64,000 bases of DNA from Edolisoma coerulescens (taxonomy: Eukaryota > Chordata > Aves > Passeriformes > Campephagidae): the NCBI GenBank assembly GCA_013397115.1, contig VWZW01004026.1, positions 744,652 through 808,651 of the forward strand, given 5' to 3'. Below the pieces are notes generated by a model. That model worked only from the letters and a program-made list of their open reading frames with translations, had not been told where the DNA came from and searched no databases. Below are positions 40,001 to 50,918 of the stretch, in pieces; within the stretch, counting starts at the first letter, position 1; each line of letters opens with the position of its first letter. Position numbers and translations under genes: made by a program.

Positions 40001-43000
40001 AAGGTTTGAGACAAACAACATGCTACCAAATGATAAATATATAGATGGTGTTAGAATCAGAGTCTGTTGTCTGTCAGGAATGAAAATGTAAGCATGTAAA
40101 ATGGAATGTGGAGAAAAAGATTTATCTTTAGTAAAAAATATATAAAGTTAAAAAAAAAGAGTTCAGAATATTTACAGAAGTCAAACTGTTGAAATAGGCT
40201 AAATAAAACCTTCATAAATACTTGACAGTACATTTTTCTGTTTAATGCAAAAATGAGCTGGAAGACTTTCTAGACATTCATTTATTTGTAATTTCTAGAT
40301 GTGGAAGTTGCAAAACTGCCTAGCAACACTGAGTGTCCAGTTCCTTATTGTTAACAGGACTGGAATATCTAGCTCTGTTAGCTTCTTATGAACACTCTGA
40401 GCCTTAATCCATCATTTTGTGTTTAAAAAGATTCTTTGTAAAAAATCTACAGCCTTTGAGGAGCTAAAGGATGTTTCTATTCTCTCTTTTGTTAGTGTTA
40501 CAGGTCAGGCACTGCTTTCTTCAGTACTTTGTCTTAAGACAGTTACTACACCAGTGAAGTCATTTACTTCATTAAATTTTCTCTTTAATATTCCTCAAGA
40601 GGACATGGAGGAAATCAGTTTTCCTTTTCATTATGGACTGGGAGTAAATTCTACGTTGCTCTTTACCAGGTGTCCTAGGTACTTGCATCAGTGATGGCTG
40701 GGTGTAGAAGGAAAAGCAGGAGTATGCATCAGGTATTTTGAAACATAGCAGGATGAACTAAAAATAATTGTTGGCTTAATAGATGAGAAAAATGTTTCCA
40801 AGGGATAAAGACCAGCTTCTGGGGGTTTCTTTGGGTTGTTTTTTTTTTCTTCCCTCCCCACTGAAGACAGTGTTGCCATAACATACCTAGTGACCAAATG
40901 GAGATTGATAATAATTCCTCTGTTTCTGAGTATCTTCTGGTGTGACTGCTCAATCATGCTTCTATCTTTTGCACAACTGAGTCTCCCATTTTCCCAAGTT
41001 GTGCTTCTGCTGTACTTCAGTCCTCAGGGCAAAGAAAAGCAGTCTTGTCCTGCACTGACAGTCCTTTGTGTGGTGGCTCCAGTTGCCCAGAGGAGCGCCT
41101 TACATCTTTCCATTTTTAGAACATTACCTTTAAAAACATAACCAACAAAAGAAAACAAAAAAAAACAATTAAAATTTTTTAATAAAGCCCTTTCTCATTA
41201 GTTGGCATGCACTGAAAAACACGTGTCAGCTAGTGGGTATGTATAAACACATAGCAGTGAGGCTGCAGCTGGTCTTTAGACAGAAATATGCTGCTGCTAA
41301 AGCAGAGCAGGATCATGTCATTTTGGAGTGTACAACCTATCAAGCAGTAATTTGGAGCTAGATTGCAGTTTTGACCTCACGCTAGCAGTGAGGAAGATGA
41401 GCTGTATGCCAGTAACAGTTCCCCGAGCTGCTCCCTGTTATGCTGGGAGTGCACACACAGCAGCTGCTGCTGCCCTCACGGAGAGCCGTGCACACCCTCT
41501 CCCACACCAGCCCATCTCTGCTGACATCTGGGTACAAACAGCATCATTGCCTGAACCGTGTCAAGGCTGCTGCCTGCCATTAATCAAGTTTCTGTCATCA
41601 CTTTTGTCAGGTCCTGATGAAGCAGATGAAGTTCTGAACAGAGCAAAAGAAGGAAACAGAAAAATATGCTATTCTTTTTCTTCATTCCTCTGCATACATT
41701 TATGGAGAAATGCTAGCCAACAGCTTGTCATTTCACTGAGATACAGCTATGTAGTGATACAGCTTTCAGACGGTTAAATGGGTGGCTTGGAGCTAAAAGA
41801 GAAATCTGGGAAGAACAATCTGGGACCAAACGTCTCACTTTGAAGCATCACCACCTAAATGCTGTTTAATCCATAAATAGCGAGGTGATATGAACACACA
41901 CAGCCATCCTTCTACTAAACTGAGAGCCAGTAATAGACCCCTGACTTGAAAGAATTACAAGACTGACATCTAAGAAAGTGATTTGTGGCTTGTATTGGAC
42001 AAACAATTATCTAGCACTAGTCCCAGAGAATCTACACACTGCTTTCTGAAAGGGTCACACAGCTCAAATGGATTCTTAGTGAAATTATTTCTTTTCTAAT
42101 TGTAGAGCTAATTAAATTGTAAAGAGAGACCTGTTGGCAGTGGGAACAGTATTCACATTCACCTGATACAGCCTTCTTACTAAAAAAGCTGTTGAACTAC
42201 TTTAGGCTGGCTGAACTTCTCTACACCTGCCTAGTCCAGGTGTCTTCCAGTATCTGTGGAGAATATTTGCCTAGTGCAAACTAAGAGATAATTTCAAGGC
42301 ATGTTTTTGTGACAAATGTCTCTCTTAGAGACAAGTATACACCTGCTTCCTTCAGGCAGCGAACAAAGCAAGAGACAGATACTGGGATACTCTTTCCTCT
42401 GCTCCTGACATTAGCAATGGGAAGGTATATATAGATAGGTGGCCCTTTTGCTACATCCTACGTTCAATATACAGGAATTAAATCACTAAAAAACCACAAC
42501 CAAGAAAAAAAAAATAAACAAAATCAAAACTAAAAAACAACCAGACAAAAAAACCTTCAAAAATATCATCATGTAAGGAAATGCAGATTTCTGTTCCATG
42601 AAGTGAAGAAGAGAAACATTGTCCAACAAAAACAGTGCTAGCTCTCCTAGAGGCCACAATTACATTTTTCGTTAAAAAGTCAGTGTATTTTTCTTCACTA
42701 AATATAGAGGTTTGGAACATTTAAATACTACCTGTAAGCAGAATGACTTTCCTATGAAAAAATTAAAATTAAAACATCATATAATTTTATGACTGTTTCA
42801 TCCAAATATGCATATTTTGCGTGAAATTTGCTACTAGCTATAGATGAATGTGTGAACTAAGATGGTAAAGAATTCAGTACTGAATAAAAATATTTTTAGC
42901 CCAGCATGTGTCATATATCTCGTATCTTTAGGATGCTATTAATAAAGTGTTCCTATATGAAACAAGAAAAAGGCATTGGCAAGGATTGAAAAAATAGCTT

Positions 43001-46000
43001 TTTTTGTCATTTATACTTCGAAAACCAATTCATTGATAATAGCAGAAAGCTTTCCATATTTTCCTGCTCATGAGTACTTTAGATTATTAACATCCCTTAA
43101 AAGTGCCTATATTTGAAAATAAATCTTGGGATAATGCATGCCATCAGACAATTGACTCCTTTAGGCAGCCCTGGCAAAATTAGAGTTAAAAGAAGGTGGA
43201 AATCAGAGACAGGTGAGGATAGGCTTAGAGGAAGTCTTTTCCTTGTGTTACTTTTACAGATGTGTATACACATATAATAATAAAATTAAAATAAATGTAT
43301 ATATAAACCTATAGTGCTGGTGAAACATTGGTGCTGGGTTTGTTTTGCCTTTTTAAGTAGCATTGATAACGAAGCTTCAGAGTCCTAACATATGACCTCT
43401 TCTTCACCGAGTGCAACTGAAGTTTCTGTGGTTTATATTTACCATGTTAACCTGATGAAATTATGGTCAGAAAAAAATATAGTAAAAATGACAGGTTGGC
43501 AGCTCTGCTGGGTGTCACCCTATCGATGTCTCATTTATTCTCTCAGGCTACACATGCCAGTCCACTAACAGAGTGCATTCAGCTACCTGCAAATGAGCCC
43601 ATCTCCCCTCTGCTCTCTGTCATGCATTGCCTACTGCCACTGAAGACCGCAGAGACTTGATCTTGCTAATAATCAGCCCTGTGGTTAATTCTGGAGGCAG
43701 AATACAGTCCATCCAGCTCACTGCTTGGCAGCTATTCTGACGCAGCAGTGTGACATTAGCTAAAACTTATTTTTGTCAGTTCACTAAGAAAATATCACTA
43801 GGTGAAGGCATACATATGGTTACATTTTCAAATTGACTTCTGAAAAGTGTTCTGAGGATACTTGGAAAAATGCCTGTTTTAAAGACAGAACTGAACTTTA
43901 GTACAGAAAATAGGTTTTCTGCATACACTGTATCTATTAAAAGTGCTACAGGTAACTTGAGTATGATGGTTTTGAAAAAGTGCTTACAGGATCAAAAAAA
44001 AATTTAAGAGCTGCCATTCAAAACATGCCAGCAGACAGTCTTCAATTATTAGCAATTCAAAGGGAGATATGAGGCTGAGTAGGAAAACATGTGGAGAATA
44101 CAACAGAATGACAATTATATAAAACAATTTAGACCAATTTACAGATGAAATTATCAGCAACAAATCTGATCATTTAAGATCTGTAGTCATTAAAAAATGT
44201 ACATATCTTTCCAAGACTGTTTAATTGTCTTAACAAGCTCTGAAAGCTTGCCAAAAATTGAGAAGTCTCACATTGTTCATGTCACTGTCCAAGAACATTC
44301 AGGCAATTACAGCTCTTGCAGATGTCATGATGTCAGATTTGTGGGCAATGACAAGCCATGTGATTTTCTGCTGCCTTCACAAACATCAACTAATCAATGT
44401 GCAGTATTAGTCTCTAAAAGTTACTGTGCCTATACAAAAGCAAGCAGTAACAAAAGAAACAGCAATAGCAATACTTAGAGGACAAAGAATGGAATTGCAA
44501 TATACCTGGAGTCCTTAATCCAGTTTCAAAGCCTAGGAAAGTCGCATGAGAAATCTAGAAATCAAATCTGTGTTAGGGACAATATTTACAAGTCTATAAA
44601 AAGTTACTAAAAATAAGTCTAAATCTGCAATTCATGCATAAACCACTTCAAAACTGTGTTCAAGACAGAAATACAAATATTTTTATAATTTTTATGATCT
44701 TGATGACAGAAAATGTTCCCAGTATATTGATCTTCTGGATTGATCATAAGATAGAGAGCATCTAACTCCACTGTCAAATATTTCAACATATGACTATTGT
44801 GTTTTCAACATTTTTCAAGAGCTGGAAAGGTTGAGAACATAAAGTATACAGTCCCAACTGCATTTCCTGTCAAATCACTGCTGTATGAGTATTTCTTTTG
44901 AGAAGTTGTGCCCTACTCAAGCCAGAACACAATTTACACTACAATACTTGCTTCAGTAGTTTTCTCCCTCTTGTCATTTCTGCCTGATGTGAATCTACAG
45001 TGTTTGAACGACGCAAGCCCCATGCATGAAAAGCAGGCCACCTCTCTTTTGTGTGATGAGAACCATAATTTTGAGAAATGCGGTAGATTCTTGAAAAGAC
45101 AAGAAACTTGGTTGGAAATAGAATCTCATTTCCTCTTTCTTTGGCACCATTTTTGGTTATTTATTAATTCTAAAGGAAGAAAAACATTGGAGAAAAGCAA
45201 TAAATGGGAGGAACTCAACAGTGGCTTCTCTTTTCTTCTGAAGTTAAATAATGGCCAAGCTCGTGAAAATGACTAGGTGGCTGTGATGTGTAGGGATAAT
45301 GACATAGTTTGAAAAACTCACTTTCTGAAGTAAATAAGGAGTATTACATTGCTTGTGGATACTATTATTACTAATTAACAGTGATAATATTCAAAATTAT
45401 ATTGAACTTTATTAATGTCACCCAAAGTTTTTACAAATCCATAAATTAATGGTACAAAATAACTACTCCATCAGTATTTTAATAAATTATTTCTTGTTTT
45501 GACTTAGACTTGGTAATTTAATTACAGTTACATCAGAATAAAAACAAAATGTCATAACATGGGCTAAAATGGGAATATCTTCCAAATCCAAAAATTTATT
45601 ACTTAAATGTTTTTATCCTGTGCAATGATGTACAGCATTAGTATTAGCAGAAAAGAGTAACCTCCACGACAATTTTATAGTTCTCAAGAACATACTGTTT
45701 TCCAGAACTGTAGAGCATCTTCAGATGTTTAATATTAACCATGCAATAAACTACAGAAGCAGCTCCCTTTAGAATAAACTGTCTTTATGAAGCAAGTGCA
45801 CTAAACCATATGGTAAATTATATAAAAGTAGTACAGAAGTGCCCTGATACAAACTAAAATGCTAGATGTTTAAATAACATCAAAGATTTTATCAGTGGTT
45901 TATTAATTTTAAATGACATAACCATAGAACTTGTTCATAAAAAGGAAAATATATGTGGCAATTGTGCACCCTGAGCCAAAACTTGTGTGTAATGCACTGT

Positions 46001-49000
46001 GCCCTCAAGTGAAAAAAAGCAGTTATGTACATTAGGCATTGCATTGCCAGCTCATTCTGTGAAGTGGATGCAGATACAATTCATGGCAGTTTAATCCAGT
46101 CTTTCCATTTTGGAAAAAAAAATAAACCAAACCCAAACATGCCAATGTTTGGCTTAATTTGGCTTTATATTTCTGAGGGAAGAAGATGCTTACTGCCTCT
46201 GAAAAAGTAATTAAAAACTCAGATGAGAGCAAGAAATGCCTTCCCAGGGGACACTGATCCAGCTGCCCCCAACTGATGATCACAGCTACTGCTGGGGGAG
46301 AGCTGCTTTCCCCAGTCTGAATGCCTTGTCCAGCCCAGAGACCGCAACCACTGCCTTGGCAGGTCAGTGGCACATCCCTGCCTGTCCTTCCAGTGTCTAT
46401 GGGCCTGCTCTCCATTAATTTGCCTGACCTCTTTTTTTTGGGTTTACTGGTATTGCCTGCACCGACAACCTCCTGGGCCCACAAATTCTGCAAGTTCATT
46501 ACCTGTAAAAATGTGGGGTTTTATGTTTTAAACAAACATCATGGAAGAAAGATTTTCTCACTTAGGTTTTTTAAAGGCCTTCTGTTGTGCAGTTCGTGCT
46601 AGACATTTATATTGATATTGACTGACTCACCAAATACAATAATCTGTATGAAATTAAATTGTCTAGTTATCATTTAGATGCAATTGTTTTTTCTGTACCA
46701 CTCTGTAAGTCAATTGTATATCTGCATATGCAATTTAGCATAGAAGATACATCCAGCTAAATGGAAAATTAAATAGGAAAACAGAGAAATTACAAAGTCT
46801 CACAAGGGAAGAAAATATAAACACTAAATTAATAATATCACAAATGAGCTTCCAAATTTGCATCTGCTCTGCTGCAAATACAAACATTTCTAACTCGTAT
46901 TTAGGTTGGGTATTTTGTACCTGATTTAGAAGCAGCAAAATTAAGAAATTTATATCAAAGTACCTGTTGAGATCATGTCACAAACCTTAAGATAATGCGA
47001 TAACTACAAGCTATTCCTGGCTACAGAAAGCACAAAAAAAAAAAAAATCAGAGGGTTTATACACGCAGCTTCACTGGCATTTAAAGAAAACCTTTACAAA
47101 ACTGCTATCATCCTACTGATTTAGAATACTAATTTCAGGAACTTGGTAGTCAGCTAGAGCAATAAACACACAGCTACTGTGCATGTCCAGGTTGTCTTCA
47201 CTGGGCATGTGCAATAGGTCCACTACAGACTGCATATATATAGGTAGCCAATAGCTGGGGTTTTTGTTTTCTTTTCTTTTGTTTTGTTTTAAAGTTTCAG
47301 ATACTGGTGTATTTTTTTACCAATAGTAGATAATGAACAGAAAAGGATGAGAGAGCTTTGGGTGAGAGCAAGCAAGGAAGGCCTTCAGGGCCAGAAATAA
47401 TACTTTTAAATGGACTCTGAAACAAATTGAGAGGCAGATTGAGAAACAGATTAACATAAAAGGATAATTTTCTCATGTGGGGAAGCTCTCAACTCTCTTG
47501 TCCATTTCTGCCCCCTTTTCACTCCCAATACTCTGATCTCTTTGCTTTCTCTCCTTCCTTTTGGCAATCTTCTTTCAGCTGGCGCATCACAAGGTTCATT
47601 TTAACTATAGCAGTCAGCGATGTTTGGGTACTGGGAATTTATGGTTTTTTGCATCTGACATGCCCTGATGTTTCTTTGTTGGGTTGCTGCTCCTTGAGGT
47701 AGGTGAAAAGCCAGACAGCAGGAAATTCCCAGAGAACTGGAAGTCACAACAGTTAAGCTCAGAATTACAATAAAGATGTTATCACTAATGGTATCAAGAC
47801 CCTGTCAGATAGATTCTTTGATATGTTGATCTTCAGAGAACTTACGGAATGTAAAAGGACAGAAGTCAGAGCAGTAAAGAAGGAAAAAAAATGTCGTGAA
47901 TAGACAGCTTTGAAAAAAGGATGCAGAGATAATAAGACTCCATCCTGTAATGAATGAGTCACAGAAATAATAAATAAAAATGAAAGAAGATTGAAAACCC
48001 CTTAAAAAAACTCAGAAAAAGTTTTTTCAAGCTCATATCTCTCTACAACATTTAACAGAAGGGAAATATAAAGTTACAGCACATCCTATACTGAAAGTGC
48101 TAAAAGATGGCTTTTGTCAAAAAACCTCTACAAAACTGAGAATTACAAAACCATCTTCATTTATGCACCTGCAGTTACATGCTAAAATGTCATGCACATA
48201 GATGCACGGCAATATCCACTGCTTGTCCACCTTTTAGCAGTTTATTGGGATAGAACCCATCTGATACAGAAGATATTAAAAAAAAAAAAGTTATTTGAAT
48301 TATAGAAACCAAGCTTGTGAGGAGTCAGGAGCAGGCAGCTCTTTTAAAGTTCATCTTATGTAGAGTGCAGTAAGGAAGGAGCAAGGGACAATGTAAATGA
48401 GATCAGTGACTAATTTTCCCAGTGGTGGAACTCCTACACATTTTAACGGCAGATCAGTAAGAATATACTTGGTTGAAGACATACCCATGTTAAATAATGC
48501 CAGTGGAGAGGAAAAAATCAAACTGGGTTCAGAAGCAGTCATGGGAATATACAAGCTAAAGGGAACAAGCAGGTAAGAGGGAAAGCAGAGGTACCAGTGT
48601 GAGTCCAAAAGAGGAGATGCAGACACAGAGGGAGTCAGTGCTCTCAGTAACGAGAGACTAATCTTCTCCTACTTAGGTTGTCTTATAATGCCAGCAATAA
48701 TTATTGAGCCCATCCACCACTTCTTTTCATTTTTAATATCCAGTAAACTTTTCTCTCTGTGTGCGTGTTTTTAGTTATTATTTTATGGAGATATACACTT
48801 TTCCCTTTAATATATCACTCTTCTCTTTGTAACAATAAAAATTTTTAAATTGAATACCAGTCTTGAGCCATGATAGCATAAAATGTATTGCACCAGCTGA
48901 TACAGCATGCCTCTGGATCAGTTTTGGGTAAGCAATCATCTCTTTTCTGGTCCAAAACAAGAGCAGCAAAACCGAAGCTGCTTTTCAAGGTTAGGAATAC

Positions 49001-50120
49001 TTCTTAAAGTTTAACCTAATTAGGACTTAATTTAAGAAAATCTAACCAAAATGGCCACAATTACACTGCAGGAATATACTGACAATGGAGAGTGCATGTG
49101 TCTCCTCTATGCATCGCTTTTGTAGCCACTAACTCTGACACTGAAGACAGTGTAAGAAAACTTGTTCAAGGTAGATTGACCATATTTAAAAAGGTGAGAA
49201 GGACCTGGATTGAACACTCCTGTAGATGTGAATGATGTATCTCTTCCTCCTGAAGAAATGTTTTTATTTTGGGAAATGCCTGCTTCAGCAATTCCTTCTC
49301 CTTGTTGCAGAAATGAGATACAAATCCATTTTATTATTATCTTAAGTATCACATAAAGTTCCCACCAGTCCTATTTGGGGAAATATGAGCAGCCCTGTGT
49401 ACATCTGGTTAGAGCTCTTCATATTTGACTGTACGAGCATATCACGCACAGCTAAAAGGAATTTTCACTCAGTCAGTGATGCTTCTCTTGTAACTGCTCT
49501 TGAAAAAGCACTGATAGATCCATGTGAGTTCAGCCTCCTGTGCAAAACAAGCCCTTGTTGCAGCAATCACAGTACATTTATAATTAGCTTAATAAAGTCC
49601 CTTTGTTACATTGTTCTACAGATAGAAATACTGTCCTGCAAAATGACAGACGGTTTTGAGTTGCAATTAAGAATTTATTACAATCTTGATAGAGCAGATG
49701 GAAGACATTAATGTGAGTTTACTGTGAAAAAGTAGCACAGTGACGGCGACCACGTGGAGTATTACAAGGCCATCTCATTTGCCCACCTATCATCAATTTA
49801 TTTTTTCCAATTATGATGGCAAGCACAAATTTTCAAAAAAAAGATTAGCCCACTGATCAGATGACCAACAATGTACCATACGTCTTTACTACATGTTTAA
49901 GAAACTCCTTTGTGAAATTGCCTTGCGTTATAGACAAAGCAACGTAGTCCTAGAATCTAGGTTACATAAAACAGAAAACCCAAACCCTCTAATGATTCAC
50001 CTCCTACTTCACCCCCTCATCGCTTTGCTTTACACGACTCAGAAAGAGCTATTTCCAGAGTGCTGTCAGACACATTGAAGTGATATCAGCAAATACTCCG
50101 TTATTACTATAAATGTAAAT
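34089..50120. other. Intergenic AT-rich DNA left of RTTN
   Basis: About 16 kb with no recognised gene. It contains a G9 run at 36480-36488, scattered A and T runs, and two patches with longer open frames (41328-41777 on the + strand, 149 codons; 46032-46499 on the minus strand, 155 codons). Neither resembles a family I know and both lie in locally GC-richer DNA, where long chance frames are expected. A trace of CR1-like 3'-end text (CATAGAATCAC) at 37569-37579 is too short to call. Confidence 0.6.
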
Positions 50121-50124
50121 TGTA

Positions 50125-50466
50125 GAATTGTACAATAGTTTGTGTTGGAAGGGACTTCAAATATCATCTAGCTCCAACCCCACTGCCATGGGCAGGGACA
50201 CCTAGACCAGGTTGCTCAAAGCCCCGTCCAACCTGGCCTTGAACACTGCCAGGGATGGGGCATCCACAACTTATCTGGGCAACCTGTTCCACTGTCTCAC
50301 CACCCTGTAAATATTGTGTGTATTTACTCACAGTAAATAATTTTTCCTAACATTTAATCTAAACCCACCATCTTTCAATTTGAAGCCATTCCCCCTTGCC
50401 CGGTCCCTACATGCCCTCATAAAAAGTCCCTCTCCATCTTTCGCCTAGCCTCCCTCCCGTACTGGA
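50125..50466 (-). mobile_element. CR1 LINE 3' fragment, antisense
   Basis: Reads as the reverse complement of a CR1 3' end. It starts with GTTGGAAGGGACTTCAAATA, continues through the diagnostic CATGGGCAGGGACACCTAGA and GGGCAACCTGTTCCACTGTC segments, and goes on to the AAAAAGTCCCTCTCCATCTT stretch. It is about 340 bases, 5'-truncated and non-coding, and lies roughly 420 bases upstream of the RTTN start codon. Confidence 0.92.
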
Positions 50467-50493
50467 AAGAATAAATCATTCCCTGCCTTAGCT

Positions 50494-50585
50494 TAAGGCT
50501 ATGTCTTCTCATCCTGTCACTAGTAAGTTGCCTGAGAAGATAGGCGGCCCCTCCGGCTACAGCCTCCCTTCAGGCAGCCGCAGAC
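50494..50585 (-). mobile_element. Second, older CR1 remnant at the edge of the RTTN promoter
   Basis: TGTCTTCTCATCCTGTCACT followed by GCCTGAGAAGA and GGCTACAGCCTCCCTTCAGG resembles the antisense text of another CR1 subfamily (the cleavage of CCTGTCACT...GAGAAGA...CTACAACCTCC...TTCAGG spacing is preserved). It overlaps the CR1 consensus region already covered by the neighbouring fragment, so it is probably a separate insertion. It is diverged and merges into the CpG island. Confidence 0.65.
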
Positions 50586-50683
50586 ACACGGAACTTTAGG
50601 TGGCACAGCCGCCTCCCCGCTGCCACCCCGGCCAGCGGGCCCGGCTCCCGCGGCGGGGCGGGAGCGCCCGGCGCGGCGCCTCA

Positions 50684-50700
50684 CGGGAACTGTAGTTCTT
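50684..50700 (-). promoter_or_regulatory. ZNF143/STAF-type element, minus orientation
   Basis: On the minus strand this reads AAGAACTACAGTTCCCG, close to the ACTACAATTCCC core bound by ZNF143 at many CpG-island promoters. It lies about 190 bases upstream of the RTTN ATG. Confidence 0.55.
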
Positions 50701-50791
50701 CGTGATCCCGCCGGCGCGCGGCGGGGCGATGAGAGCTTCCGGCGTGCTTCGCGCGCAGCCCCGGGCGGCGGGCCCCGGGCGGAAGCGGGCG

Positions 50792-50805
50792 GACTACATT
50801 TCCCG
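50792..50805 (+). promoter_or_regulatory. ZNF143/STAF-type element, plus orientation
   Basis: GACTACATTTCCCG differs from the ACTACAATTCCC core at one position. It lies about 85 bases upstream of the RTTN ATG and opposes the copy at 50684-50700. Confidence 0.55.
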
Positions 50806-50887
50806 AGGTGCTCTGCGCCCGCCTCCAGGCGGGCGGGCGGGCGGCGGGGCCGCGCGGCGGTTGAATGCGCGCGGGCAGAGCGGCGCG

Positions 50888-50918
50888 ATGGAGCTGTCGG
50901 CGCTCGTCAGGAAGCTGG
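50888..50918 (+). CDS. RTTN: RTTN exon 1, coding part
   Basis: Encodes [10 protein letters not shown] plus the first base of a Gly codon. The ATG has a purine at -3 and G at +4, a good initiation context, and matches the start of mammalian rotatin (a short hydrophobic lead followed by RKLG). The donor is CTGG|GTAATG, a somewhat weak variant. The exon ends in phase 1. The 5' UTR boundary is not determinable. An upstream out-of-frame ATG at 50865 has poor context. Confidence 0.9.
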
